The notes: generated by a model not told the origin, from the sequence alone. Positions 7,426 to 15,522 are shown, counted from the first letter of the stretch. The stretch: 35,985 nucleotides of DNA from Streptomyces mesophilus (GCF_011044995.1 NZ_JAAKZW010000056.1:1-35985), one strand, 5' to 3'. Program-made: numbers and translations.

Positions 7426-8277
7426 GTGACGACCCTCACCGCTCGCGTACGCACGCTCGCCGTCTGCGCCCTGCTCGCCACCGCCGTCGCCGTCGCCGGC
7501 TGCGGCTCGCAGGCCGGTCCGAAGAAGGCCGCCCCCACGCCCTCCCCCGAGGCGGAGACCTCGCGGCCGCCGACGCTCGCGCCCGGCCCGCAGGGGCTCG
7601 CTCCGGTGTTCAAGAACGGGGAGCGGCGCGAGAAGGTGGTCGCGCTGACCTTCGACGCCGATATGACGGCGGACCAGGGGACACGGGCCGCGCGCGGGGA
7701 GCGGTTCGACAATCCGGAGCTGATCCGCGCGCTCAAGCGGTACAAGGTGCCGGCGACCGTGTTCATGACGGGCCGCTGGGCCGAGGAGTACCCGGCGCAG
7801 GCCAAGGCCATCGGCGCGGATCCGCTCTTCGAGGTCGCCAATCACTCGTACAGCCATTACGCCTTCACCAAGGACTGCTACGGGCTGCCGACCATCGCGC
7901 CGAAGGATATGAAGGCCGATGTGGAGCGGGCGTTCAAGGCCTTCGAGAAGGCGGGGGTGGCCGATGCGGTGCCGTACTTCCGTTTCCCCGGCGGGTGTTA
8001 CGACCGCACCGCGCTGCGCGCGCTCGCGGCCGGCGGGGTGACGGCCGTGCAGTGGGACGTGGTGAGCGGGGACGCGTTCGCGACCGATGCGGACGCGGTC
8101 GCCGCGGATGTGCTCGGCGGGGTCAAGCCGGGTTCGGTGGTCGTCATGCACTGCACGCGCAGCGCCGCGCCCGTGACCGAGAAGGCGCTCCGCACGATCG
8201 TGCCCGCGCTGCGCAAGCAGGGCTACCGGTTCGTACGGGTGTCGGAGCTCATCGGGGCCCAGGGGTCCGCGCGCTGA
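7426..8277 (+). CDS. Polysaccharide deacetylase (NodB domain) lipoprotein
   Basis: This 283-residue lipoprotein has an N-terminal signal ending in VAGC (Cys26), then a Pro-rich linker to about residue 60. The NodB carbohydrate-esterase-4 domain follows: motif 1 TFDAD (residues 75-79, a variant of TFDDG), metal-binding H140-x3-H144, motif 3 RFPGG (R186), W210, and motif 5 MHC (H242). The metal triad Asp-His-His is intact, so it should be active on an N-acetylated wall or exopolysaccharide outside the membrane. Its substrate is unknown. It is convergent with the sugar ABC ATPase gene, leaving seven bases between stops and no visible terminator. Confidence 0.88.
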   Translation: MTTLTARVRTLAVCALLATAVAVAGCGSQAGPKKAAPTPSPEAETSRPPTLAPGPQGLAPVFKNGERREKVVALTFDADMTADQGTRAARGERFDNPELIRALKRYKVPATVFMTGRWAEEYPAQAKAIGADPLFEVANHSYSHYAFTKDCYGLPTIAPKDMKADVERAFKAFEKAGVADAVPYFRFPGGCYDRTALRALAAGGVTAVQWDVVSGDAFATDADAVAADVLGGVKPGSVVVMHCTRSAAPVTEKALRTIVPALRKQGYRFVRVSELIGAQGSAR

Positions 8278-8284
8278 GTCCGTC

Positions 8285-9721
8285 TCAGGTGTGCAGCACC
8301 GGCATCTGGTCCGGGGCCGGGCAGATGCGCATCCCGGTGTGATCGAAGACGTAGAGCCGTGCCAGGTCCACCAGGAGCGGGATGTGGCCGCCGACGCGTA
8401 CACGGTGTTCGGGGCCGGACCGCAGGACCAGATCGCCTGCCGCCGTCGTACGGCGCTCGGGCGGGATCGAACCAGGGACCGCCCCAGGGACCGACCCAGG
8501 GATGGACCCAGGAACTGAACCACGAGCCGGCCCAGGAGCCGGGCCTGGGCCCGCACCAGGGACCGGCCCCGGCACTGACGCCCGCCTTGCGGCCGGCCCC
8601 GGCTCCCGGGCGGCGGCCAGCGAGCTCACCCGGTGCAGCGCCCGGTCGAGCCAGGGCCTGCGGGCCGAGCGCACCGCACCGCCGTCCGCGGCGGGCCGGG
8701 AGGATTCCAGGTCGGGAACGACGGCCCGCCGCGAGCCGGTGTTCAGATGAACGAGCACTTCGTGCCCCAGATACTCCACGTGCTCCACGACCCCGCCGAG
8801 CGCGGCCTCGCCCGGCCGCGCCTGGCTCGGCGGCCCGATCCGTACGGCCTCGGGACGCAGGCCCACGATCACCGGGCGCCCTTGCTGGATGCGGAGCAGC
8901 TGGTGGTCGGTGGTCAACGGCTGGGGCAGACGCAGGCGTTGACGCCCGAGGTCGAGGGCCATGGGGCCGTCCAGCGGGGCGTTGACCACGCCCTCGAGGA
9001 GGTTGATGCGCGGGGTGCCGACGAAGGCCGCCACGAAGACATTGGCCGGGCGGGCGTACAGGTCACGGGGCGCGCTCGCCTGCTGGAGCACGCCGTCCCG
9101 CATCACCGCCACCCGGTCGCCGAGCGACATCGCCTCGGCCTGATCATGCGTCACATAGACGGTGGTGACGCCGAGTTCGGCGACGATACGGGCGATCTCG
9201 GCGCGCAGATGGCTGCGCAGCTTGGCGTCGAGGCTGGACAGCGGCTCGTCCAGGAGGAAGACCGACGGGCGCCGGGAGATCGCCCGGCCCATCGCCACGC
9301 GCTGGCGTTCACCGCCGGACATCTGGGCGGGCAACCGCTCCAGGAGGTCCTCGATGGCGAGCATCCGCGCGGTCGCCCGCACCTGGTGCTCGTGGTTGGT
9401 CGAGGGGTCCCGCAGGCGCAGCGGGAACCCGATGTTCTCGCGGGTGGTCATGGACGGGTACAGCGCGAAGTTCTGGAACACCATCGCGATGTCCCGCTCG
9501 CGGGGCAGTACGTCGCTCGCGGGTTCACCGCCCAGGAACAGCTCACCCTCGGTGATGTCCTCCAGGCCCGCGATCATGCGCAGCACCGTGGACTTCCCGC
9601 AGCCCGAAGGGCCGAGGAGCACCAGGAACTCGCCGGGTTCCACGGTCAGGGAGACCCGGCGCACGGCGTACGCGTCGCCGAATCTCTTGCTCACTTCTCG
9701 CAACTCGATGGCTCTGCTCAT
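8285..9721 (-). CDS. Sugar ABC transporter ATP-binding protein (MalK/UgpC type)
   Basis: This 478-residue ATPase energises carbohydrate import from the cytoplasmic side. It has Walker A GPSGCGKST (37-45), signature MSGGERQ (134-140), Walker B VFLLDEP (154-160), switch H192, and a C-terminal regulatory/TOBE region with VGLRPEAVRIG. It is about 100 residues longer than usual MalK/MsiK proteins because of a Pro/Gly low-complexity insert (about 383-420) inside the TOBE region. The N-terminus differs from the widely shared Streptomyces MsiK as I recall it, so it may be the dedicated ATPase of the adjacent system. ATG at 9721 has AGGCGGA upstream. It is separated from the GH13 gene by a terminator and has its own 5' region. 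Confidence 0.9.
   Translation of the reverse strand: MSRAIELREVSKRFGDAYAVRRVSLTVEPGEFLVLLGPSGCGKSTVLRMIAGLEDITEGELFLGGEPASDVLPRERDIAMVFQNFALYPSMTTRENIGFPLRLRDPSTNHEHQVRATARMLAIEDLLERLPAQMSGGERQRVAMGRAISRRPSVFLLDEPLSSLDAKLRSHLRAEIARIVAELGVTTVYVTHDQAEAMSLGDRVAVMRDGVLQQASAPRDLYARPANVFVAAFVGTPRINLLEGVVNAPLDGPMALDLGRQRLRLPQPLTTDHQLLRIQQGRPVIVGLRPEAVRIGPPSQARPGEAALGGVVEHVEYLGHEVLVHLNTGSRRAVVPDLESSRPAADGGAVRSARRPWLDRALHRVSSLAAAREPGPAARRASVPGPVPGAGPGPAPGPARGSVPGSIPGSVPGAVPGSIPPERRTTAAGDLVLRSGPEHRVRVGGHIPLLVDLARLYVFDHTGMRICPAPDQMPVLHT
8462..8575 (-). repeat. In-frame Pro/Gly tetrapeptide repeat in the ATPase gene
   Basis: Imperfect 12-base units encode PG-S/A-V/I and PGPxPG repeats, about residues 383-420 of the ATPase. 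The units begin with variants of CCAGGGACCGA on the plus strand. The tract keeps the reading frame and lies in a surface domain. Confidence 0.75.
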
Positions 9722-9752
9722 GGAGGTCCGCCTGGCGTCGAGGACTTGAGGG

Positions 9753-9791
9753 CCGTGCAGAGGTGCTTTTGAGTTCCGTGCAGAGGTGCTT
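9753..9791 (-). repeat. Two 16-base direct repeats upstream of the ATPase gene
   Basis: CCGTGCAGAGGTGCTT occurs identically at 9753-9768 and 9776-9791, 23 bases apart, 32-70 bases upstream of the ATPase ATG. This could be a tandem operator or a simple duplication. The motif does not match the repeats at the divergent sugar promoter. Confidence 0.6.
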
Positions 9792-9816
9792 CGGTGCTGC
9801 GGATCGGGGTGTGCTG

Positions 9817-9884
9817 CGAGCCCGGCCCCGCCTCCCCCACGGGCGGGGCCGGGCTCGTTCCGCCGGTGTTCAGGTCACCGGCGG
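9817..9884 (-). terminator. Tandem hairpins after the GH13 gene
   Basis: The first hairpin past the GH13 stop is CCGCCGGTG/CACCGGCGG (9860-9868 with 9876-9884, 9 bp). The second is a perfect 16-bp stem CGAGCCCGGCCCCGCC with its complement (9817-9832 with 9842-9857) around a 9-base loop. Together they mark the end of the sugar operon before the ATPase gene. Confidence 0.85.
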
Positions 9885-9895
9885 AGCCATGCCGC

Positions 9896-11524
9896 TCACC
9901 TGCGGAGCCAGGCCGCCGTGTCGCTCGGCAGCCGTCCGTCCTCGGTCAACGGGCCGCTGGCGAGCAGGAGTTCCGCGTGCGACGGCAGCGTGGCCGGGGT
10001 ACCGGAGAGGTTTACCACACACACCAGCGCATCGGTACGGGAGAAGGCGAGGACACCGTTGTCGGCGGGCAGCCAGGCCATCGGTCCGTCGCCGAAGCCG
10101 GGCGTCTCGCGGCGCAGCCGCAGGGCCGTGCGGTACAGGGCGAGCATCGACGCGGGATCCTCGCTCTGCACGTCCACGGCGTACTGCGGCCAGTACGCGG
10201 GCTGCGGCAGCCACGGCTCCGTATCCGAGCCGAATCCGCTGTGCGGTTCGCCGGACACCCACGGCAGCGGCACCCGGCAGCCGTCGCGGCCCGGGTCGGT
10301 GCCGCCGGAGCGGAAGTGCATCGGGTCCTCGATGCGACTCAGCGGGATGTCGGCCTCGGGCAGGCCCAACTCCTCGCCCTGGTACAGGTAGACGGAGCCG
10401 GGCAGGGCCAGCGTGAGCAGCGCCGCGGCGCGGGCGCGGCGGGTGCCGAGCTCCAGGTCGGTGGGGGTGCCGAAGGCCTTCGTATCGAAGTCGAACGCGG
10501 TGTCCTCGCGGCCGTAGCGGGTGACCGTGCGCGTCACGTCGTGGTTGCACAGGACCCAGGTGGCGGGGGCCTTGACGGGTGCGTGCTCGGCGAGGGTGTC
10601 GTCGATGGTGCGGCGCAGTCGGTCGGCGTCCCAGGGGCAGGCGAGAAAGTTGAAGTTGAAGGCGGTGTGCAGCTCGTCGGGGCGCAGATAGCGGGCGAAG
10701 CGTTCGCTGTCGGGGAGCCAGACCTCGCCGACGAAGATGCCGTCGTATTCGTCGGCTATCGCCCGCCAGGAGCGGTAGATGTCGTGGATCTCGTCCTGGT
10801 CGATATACGGGTGCGGGTCGACGCCCTCGGTGAAGTCGGGCAGCTCCGGGTGCTTGGTGAGCAGGGCGGCCGAGTCGATACGGACGCCGGCGACGCCGCG
10901 CTCGAACCAGAAGCGGAGCACGTCCTCGTGTTCGCGCCGGACCTCGGGATGCGACCAGTTGAGGTCGGGCTGCTCGGGGGCGAACAGGTGCAGGTACCAC
11001 TCGCCGTCGGGCACCCGGGTCCAGGTGTCGCCGGAGAACTGGGAGGGCCAGTTGTTGGGCGGCAGTTCACCGTTCTCGCCGCGGCCGGGCCGGAAGTGGA
11101 AGCGCTCCCGCTCCGGGCTGCCGGGGCCCGCCGCGAGGGCGGCCTGGAACCAGGCGTGCTGGTCGGAGAGGTGGTTGGGGACGATGTCGACGATCGTCCT
11201 GATCCCGAACTCGGCGGCCTCCGAGATCAGCTTCTCCGCCTCGTCGAGGGTGCCGAAGGCCGGGTCGATGGTGCGGTAGTCGGCCACGTCGTAGCCGCCG
11301 TCGACGAGCGGCGAGAGATACCAGGGCGTGAACCAGACGGCGTCGACGCCGAGTTGGGCCAGATACGGCAGGTTCGCACGGACACCCGCGAGGTCCCCCG
11401 TACCGTCGCCGTCGCCGTCCGCGAAGCTGCGTGGGTAGACCTGGTAGATGACGGCGTCACGCCACCAGTCGTCGGTGCGGGAGGGCGGCAGATCGCCGGT
11501 GCGGGACGATTCAACAACTGCCAC
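9896..11524 (-). CDS. GH13 alpha-glucosidase
   Basis: This 542-residue enzyme hydrolyses alpha-glucosidic bonds. No signal peptide is present, so it should act in the cytoplasm on imported oligosaccharides. Conserved GH13 regions are present: DIVPNH (113-118), VRIDSAA with nucleophile D217, FVGEVWL with acid/base E267, and CNHDVTR with H328/D329. The opening WWRDAVIYQVYPRSF is characteristic of exo-acting alpha-glucosidases and oligo-glucosidases rather than amylases. GTG at 11524 is chosen because GAAAGGA lies 7 bases upstream; an ATG at 11578 has no ribosome site. It is the last gene of the binding-protein/permease operon, so its likely substrates are the oligosaccharides that system brings in. 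Confidence 0.92.
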   Translation of the reverse strand: MAVVESSRTGDLPPSRTDDWWRDAVIYQVYPRSFADGDGDGTGDLAGVRANLPYLAQLGVDAVWFTPWYLSPLVDGGYDVADYRTIDPAFGTLDEAEKLISEAAEFGIRTIVDIVPNHLSDQHAWFQAALAAGPGSPERERFHFRPGRGENGELPPNNWPSQFSGDTWTRVPDGEWYLHLFAPEQPDLNWSHPEVRREHEDVLRFWFERGVAGVRIDSAALLTKHPELPDFTEGVDPHPYIDQDEIHDIYRSWRAIADEYDGIFVGEVWLPDSERFARYLRPDELHTAFNFNFLACPWDADRLRRTIDDTLAEHAPVKAPATWVLCNHDVTRTVTRYGREDTAFDFDTKAFGTPTDLELGTRRARAAALLTLALPGSVYLYQGEELGLPEADIPLSRIEDPMHFRSGGTDPGRDGCRVPLPWVSGEPHSGFGSDTEPWLPQPAYWPQYAVDVQSEDPASMLALYRTALRLRRETPGFGDGPMAWLPADNGVLAFSRTDALVCVVNLSGTPATLPSHAELLLASGPLTEDGRLPSDTAAWLRR

Positions 11525-11553
11525 GGGAGGTTCCTTTCGGGCAGGTGGGGACC

Positions 11554-11599
11554 CCGCCGCCGGCCATAGCGGGGGCATGGAAGTGCTGGCCGGCGGCGG
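11554..11599 (-). other. Hairpin between permease and GH13 genes
   Basis: CCGCCGCCGGCC (11554-11565) pairs perfectly over 12 bp with GGCCGGCGGCGG (11588-11599) around a 22-base loop, between the second permease and the alpha-glucosidase. It could be an intra-operon attenuator or an mRNA-stabilising structure. Confidence 0.6.
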
Positions 11600-11645
11600 A
11601 GTGCTTTTCGGAAGGCGGGCGATGAGGGGTGAGGGCCGGTGCGGG

Positions 11646-12662
11646 TCAGCCCTTGAGGCTGCCGGCCGTCAGGCCCGCCATGATGCTGCGCTGGAAGAAG
11701 AAGAAAACGATGATCATCGGGATGCTCGCGATCACCAGACCGGCCATGATCTGGTTCTGCGAGACGGCTCCCGCGGTCTGCGACAGACCCACGCTGAGCG
11801 TCATCTTCTCGCTGTCCGGCAGGACGAGCAGCGGCCAGAGGAAGTCCTTGAAGACCATCACGATGGTGAAGATGGAGACCACACCGAGGATGGGCCGCGA
11901 GATGGGCAGGATGATCGAGACGAGCACCCGCCAGGGCGGTACGCCGTCGATCTCGGCCGCTTCGAGGATCTCGTCGGGTATCGAGTCGAAGAACCGCTTG
12001 AGCAGGAAGATGTTGAAGCCGTTGGCGGCCACCGGGAACCAGATCGCCCAGGGCGAGTTGAGCAGCTGCCAGCCGAAGATCGGCACATCGGTGACGGTGA
12101 CGTACGCGGGGATCATCACGACGATCGGCGGGATCATCAGCGTGGCCAGCATCGCACCGAGGATCGCATTCCCGAACATCGGCCGGAGCTTGGACAGGGC
12201 GTAGGCGGCGGTCACGTCGACGGCAAGGGTGAAGAGCCAGGCGCCGACCGCGTAGTACAGGGTGTTCTGCAGGAGCGTGCCGATGTCGAAGAGCTCCCAG
12301 GCATCCGAGAACACGGAGAAGTCCGGGTTCTCGGGCCACAGCGTCGGCGGCATCTGGGCGATCTCCTCGCCGGACTTCATCGCGCCGGTGACCATCCAGT
12401 ACAGCGGGAAGACGAAGACCAGGGTGAAGACGGAGAGCACGGCCGCGAGCACGGCCCAGTAGATCCTCGTCCCCCAGCGGGACTTGAGTTCCAGCGGCGA
12501 GACGATGGTGCGCGCGTGCCCGTCGGCCCAGGCGGCGCGGCGCCGCCTCTTCCTGCGGTGGGCACTCGGCGGTGTCACCTTGCGGGTCTCTGCCGGCGCC
12601 TCGGGCTTGGCTGTTGTGTGCACTGTGCGGGCTGTGTCGGCAGTGTTGGCAGTGTTGGCCAT
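11646..12662 (-). CDS. Carbohydrate ABC transporter permease (MalG type)
   Basis: This 338-residue inner-membrane permease has six predicted membrane segments. The first is WAVLAAVLSVFTLVFVFPLYW. The cytoplasmic EAA loop EAAEIDGVPPWRVL that docks the ATPase is present. The first 50 residues form an unusual polar tail, first Ala/Asn/Thr-rich then strongly basic (HRRKRRRR). It starts 4 bases after the stop of the other permease gene, indicating translational coupling. It should form a heterodimer with that neighbour for uptake of an alpha-gluco-oligosaccharide. Confidence 0.92.
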   Translation of the reverse strand: MANTANTADTARTVHTTAKPEAPAETRKVTPPSAHRRKRRRRAAWADGHARTIVSPLELKSRWGTRIYWAVLAAVLSVFTLVFVFPLYWMVTGAMKSGEEIAQMPPTLWPENPDFSVFSDAWELFDIGTLLQNTLYYAVGAWLFTLAVDVTAAYALSKLRPMFGNAILGAMLATLMIPPIVVMIPAYVTVTDVPIFGWQLLNSPWAIWFPVAANGFNIFLLKRFFDSIPDEILEAAEIDGVPPWRVLVSIILPISRPILGVVSIFTIVMVFKDFLWPLLVLPDSEKMTLSVGLSQTAGAVSQNQIMAGLVIASIPMIIVFFFFQRSIMAGLTAGSLKG

Positions 12663-12666
12663 GGGG

Positions 12667-13605
12667 TTACCTCTTCTCGTCGCGGGTCAGCCGGAGCTGG
12701 ACTGCGGCGACCGCAAGGAGAACGATCATGAGCATCACGCCGAGCGCGCTGCCGGCGCCGTAGTTGCCGCCGTAGACGAAGGCGTACTGGTACATCAGGA
12801 AGGCGACGGTGACCGTCGCGTTCTCGGGTCCGCCGCCGGTGAGCTGATACGGCTCGATGAAGACCTGCATCGTGGCGACGATCTGGAGCATCAGCATGAG
12901 CAGCAGGATCAGCCGGGTCTGCGGGACGGTGACGTTCCAGATCCGCTTGAAGATCCCCGCACCGTCGAGTTCGGCGGCCTCGTAGAGATCACCGGGGATG
13001 TTCTGGAGGGCGGCGAGGTAGATCAGCACGCCGGCGCCCATGTTCATCCAGGTGGAGACGAGCACCAGGGAGATGAGCGCGGTGTCCGTGGAGTCGAGCC
13101 AGGCGAGCGTCGGCAGGCCCACGGCGTCGAGCACATAGTTGAACAGGCCCGGTCCGGGATCGTAGAACCACTTGAAGAGCAGCACCGAGACGATCGGCGG
13201 CAGCATCACCGGCAGATAGACCACGAAGCGCAAGTACGCGCGGGCGTGGCGCAGTTCGTTCAGGATGATGGCCACGGCGAACGGAATCACATAGCCGCAG
13301 ATCAGGGCGAGGAACGTGAAGGCGATGGTGTTCTTCCAGGCCTGTCCGAACGCCGGGTCCTCCACGACCGTACGGAAGTTGTCCAGGCCCACCCATGTGG
13401 GTTCGTCGACCAGATTGGTCTCCTGGAAGCTCATGATGATCTGCCGGATCATCGGCCACCACGCGAACAAGGCGAAGCAGAACAGTGCCGCACACAGGAA
13501 TCCGTACGCGGTGATGTTGTTCCGGACCGCCCGTTTCCGCTTCGAGGGTGGCCTGCGACGTGGCGGCCTCGCCGGCCGTTTCGTCCGCAGGGTCAGTGTG
13601 TCCAT
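12667..13605 (-). CDS. Carbohydrate ABC transporter permease (MalF type)
   Basis: This 312-residue inner-membrane permease has six membrane segments and an EAA loop, YEAAELDGAGIFKRIWNVTVP. ATG at 13605 follows GGGAGATCACC and is preferred over an upstream in-frame start that would add 21 residues rich in polar sequence. A basic N-terminal tail (RTKRPARPPRRRPPSKRKR) precedes the first membrane helix. The gene lies between the binding-protein gene, with a hairpin in the gap, and the second permease, 4 bases away. Confidence 0.92.
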   Translation of the reverse strand: MDTLTLRTKRPARPPRRRPPSKRKRAVRNNITAYGFLCAALFCFALFAWWPMIRQIIMSFQETNLVDEPTWVGLDNFRTVVEDPAFGQAWKNTIAFTFLALICGYVIPFAVAIILNELRHARAYLRFVVYLPVMLPPIVSVLLFKWFYDPGPGLFNYVLDAVGLPTLAWLDSTDTALISLVLVSTWMNMGAGVLIYLAALQNIPGDLYEAAELDGAGIFKRIWNVTVPQTRLILLLMLMLQIVATMQVFIEPYQLTGGGPENATVTVAFLMYQYAFVYGGNYGAGSALGVMLMIVLLAVAAVQLRLTRDEKR

Positions 13606-13633
13606 GGTGATCTCCCGTTCCCGCCCGTGGTGC

Positions 13634-13671
13634 GGGGTGCCGCGCTCCGCCGAAAGCGGATGCGGCACCCC
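13634..13671 (-). terminator. Partial-attenuator hairpin between binding-protein and permease genes
   Basis: GGGGTGCCGC (13634-13643) pairs perfectly with GCGGCACCCC (13662-13671). An inner CCGC-CGAAA-GCGG stem can stack inside. Hairpins here are a common way to keep binding protein above permease levels in sugar ABC operons. Confidence 0.7.
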
Positions 13672-13683
13672 TGATCCGCGCCG

Positions 13684-15021
13684 TCAGCCCTGCGCAAGAA
13701 TCTTGTTGGCCTTGGTCTCGGCGTCCGAGAGCAACTTGTCGATGTCCGCGTTCTCACGGGTGAGGACCGCCGACATGGCCACGTCGAGCACCGCGTACAG
13801 CTCCTGTGCCTTCGCCGGCTCGAGCTTCGCGGTGACACTGGCCGCCTTGTCGATGTACGTCTGGTAGTTCTCGACCGGCAGGCTCGCGTTGTCGTTGCGG
13901 AGCTTGATGATCTCCTGGCCGGTCGGCGAGTCGCCCATGTAATCGTTGTTGGGCACGCCCACCGGGTCACCGTTGGCCTTGCCGCGCGCGTAGTCGTGCC
14001 GGCCCTTGCCCGGGGTGTTGAACTGGAAGTCGATCCACTGCATGGCCGCCTTGGTCTCGGCGGCGTTCGCCTTGGGGTTGATCATGTAGGCCTCGCCGCC
14101 GGTCAGCGACGCCTTGCCCTCGGGGATGGCGGTGATGCCGTAGTCCTCGACCTTGCCCTGGAACTTCTGCACCACGTCGGTGACGACGTCGGGTGCGCCG
14201 AGCATCATGCCGGTCTTGCCCGCGCCCATCTGCTGCATCAGCGTCTCCCAGCCGATCAGCACCTTCTTGCCGACGCTGTCGTCCTCCCAGCGCATGTCGT
14301 GCAGGGTCTGCAGGACCGCCTTGCCCTCGGCGCTGTTGAACGCCGCCTTGCCGTCGACGACCATCTCGCCGCCGCGGCTGAAGATGGACTGCGCGAAGTG
14401 CCAGCCGCCGACGTTGCCGCCGCCGTACTCGCCGTATCCGACGTAGCCGTCGCCCAGGTCCGCGATCTTCTTCGCGGCGGCGCGGACCTCGTCCCAGGTC
14501 TGCGGCGGGGCCTCGGGGTCGAGGCCGGCCTTCTCGAAGAGCGCGCGGTTGTAGACGAGCCCGACGCTGTAGTTCACGTTGGGGACGCCGTAGACCTTGC
14601 CGTCCTTGGTGACCATGTCCCGGGCGTCCTGCTTGATGTCACCGAAGTTCTTCACGAGGTTGGTGACGCCGGTGATGTCCTTCGCCTGCTTCTTGGCTAT
14701 GACATCCGTGTAGTTGGTGACCGGAACGACGAACACGGTCTCCATCTGGCCGCCGGCGATCTTCGCGGCGAAGGTCTTCGGGTCGTAACACGGCTGCTGG
14801 TCGGTGCTCTTGACCTTCACGCCCGGGTGCGCCTTCTCGAACGCGGCGACGTCGTCGTCCCACGCCTTGCGCGTCTTCGGCGCGGTCTTCGCCGGCTGGC
14901 AGGCGACGGTGATGGTGACTCCGCCTCCCGCATCGGAGTCCGAGTCGTCGCCGCCGCACGCCGTGGCGGTGAGGACAAGGCCTGATGAGATCAGGAAGAT
15001 CGCGAGGTTACGGGGCTTCAT
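13684..15021 (-). CDS. Extracellular sugar-binding lipoprotein of the ABC transporter
   Basis: This 445-residue family-1 solute-binding protein is anchored outside the membrane by a lipid on Cys22 (signal ends LTATAC). The mature sequence has the usual Ser/Asp/Gly linker, then features such as VPNVNYSVGLVYNRALFEKAGLDPEAPPQTWDE and DGKAAFNSAEGKAVLQ. It should capture an oligosaccharide for the two permeases downstream. ATG at 15021 is chosen because AGAGGAG precedes it and the signal peptide begins there; a start ten codons earlier would spoil it. It is the first gene of the operon, driven by the promoter at 15070-15098. Confidence 0.93.
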   Translation of the reverse strand: MKPRNLAIFLISSGLVLTATACGGDDSDSDAGGGVTITVACQPAKTAPKTRKAWDDDVAAFEKAHPGVKVKSTDQQPCYDPKTFAAKIAGGQMETVFVVPVTNYTDVIAKKQAKDITGVTNLVKNFGDIKQDARDMVTKDGKVYGVPNVNYSVGLVYNRALFEKAGLDPEAPPQTWDEVRAAAKKIADLGDGYVGYGEYGGGNVGGWHFAQSIFSRGGEMVVDGKAAFNSAEGKAVLQTLHDMRWEDDSVGKKVLIGWETLMQQMGAGKTGMMLGAPDVVTDVVQKFQGKVEDYGITAIPEGKASLTGGEAYMINPKANAAETKAAMQWIDFQFNTPGKGRHDYARGKANGDPVGVPNNDYMGDSPTGQEIIKLRNDNASLPVENYQTYIDKAASVTAKLEPAKAQELYAVLDVAMSAVLTRENADIDKLLSDAETKANKILAQG

Positions 15022-15035
15022 TACGGCTCCTCTGG

Positions 15036-15071
15036 GTGACGCCCAGGGCACTGCCCTGATCGGTGCGTCAC
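15036..15071 (-). other. Nested palindrome in the binding-protein leader
   Basis: CAGGGCA-C-TGCCCTG (15044-15058) is a perfect 7-bp inverted repeat. It lies inside an outer pair GTGACG (15036-15041) and CGTCAC (15066-15071). It sits between the predicted transcription start and the ribosome site. It may be an operator or a leader RNA structure. Another CGTCAC/GTGACG pair lies at 15131-15154. Confidence 0.55.
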
Positions 15072-15098
15072 ATTAGGACGACGAGCAGGGGTACGCAA
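15070..15098 (-). promoter_or_regulatory. Promoter of the sugar ABC/GH13 operon
   Basis: On the minus strand TTGCGT (15098-15093) is followed, after exactly 17 bases, by TAATGT (15075-15070). This fits a HrdB-type promoter (TTGACA-like and TANNNT). Transcription would start near 15063, giving a leader of about 40 bases. Confidence 0.65.
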
Positions 15099-15127
15099 GA
15101 TTTCGATCCAACATTGCAAGATTACGA
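15095..15127 (-). promoter_or_regulatory. Direct-repeat operator candidate overlapping the -35 box
   Basis: GCAAGATTTCGA (15095-15106) and GCAAGATTACGA (15116-15127) share 11 of 12 bases and are 21 bases apart, two helical turns. The first overlaps the -35 box. Read on the minus strand they contain ATCTTGC, close to the CTTGCAG-type repeats reported at Streptomyces maltose and amylase promoters that are controlled by LacI-family regulators. That link is inference. Confidence 0.6.
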
Positions 15128-15522
15128 CTGCGTCACGAGCCCCTCGCAGTGACGAGCCGTCAGGCCTGATCCTTGGCAAGGTTCGCGCCGCCGAAGGCCT
15201 GTTTCAGGCCAGTTGATCCACCCCATCGCCGCCCCATCAGGCAATTCTCGCACCGGGCGCCGTCGTGCCGTTGCGTGGGCGGCCTCGTAAGTTGCGAGGT
15301 CACTCCGCAGGGCCGGACGGCAAGGCGCCACCGGGATGCCCGGGCGGTGGCGTACAGATCGCGCCCGCTCCGCGCAGTGATCCGATGTTCCAGCGGCCTG
15401 TCGAATATTTGCAATATCTCGCCGACATCTTGTGCTCCTCTGGCCGCGCTGCTTGAGTGTGCGGCCGTAGGAGCCCGGGCCGCCCCTCCCCCCAACCCCC
15501 CATCAGGAAGGCGCACCCGCAG
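15128..15522. other. Intergenic region between the divergent glucan genes
   Basis: No gene can be supported here. It contains an AT-rich island at 15403-15418 with palindrome ATATTTGCAATAT (15405-15417), whose TTGCAATAT resembles TTGCAAGAT at 15114-15122 near the opposite promoter. It also has a hairpin GGCCTG-TTT-CAGGCC (15196-15210) and an 8-bp inverted repeat CGCCACCG/CGGTGGCG (15326-15352). The promoter for the rightward enzyme gene is probably near the AT-rich island; TTCCAG-N18-CAATAT is the best match, and it is weak. Confidence 0.5.

Noticed and set aside
15122..15331. A 69-codon minus-strand frame in the glucan intergenic region
   Set aside because: It has no ribosome site, no recognisable motif, and overlaps hairpins and probable control elements.
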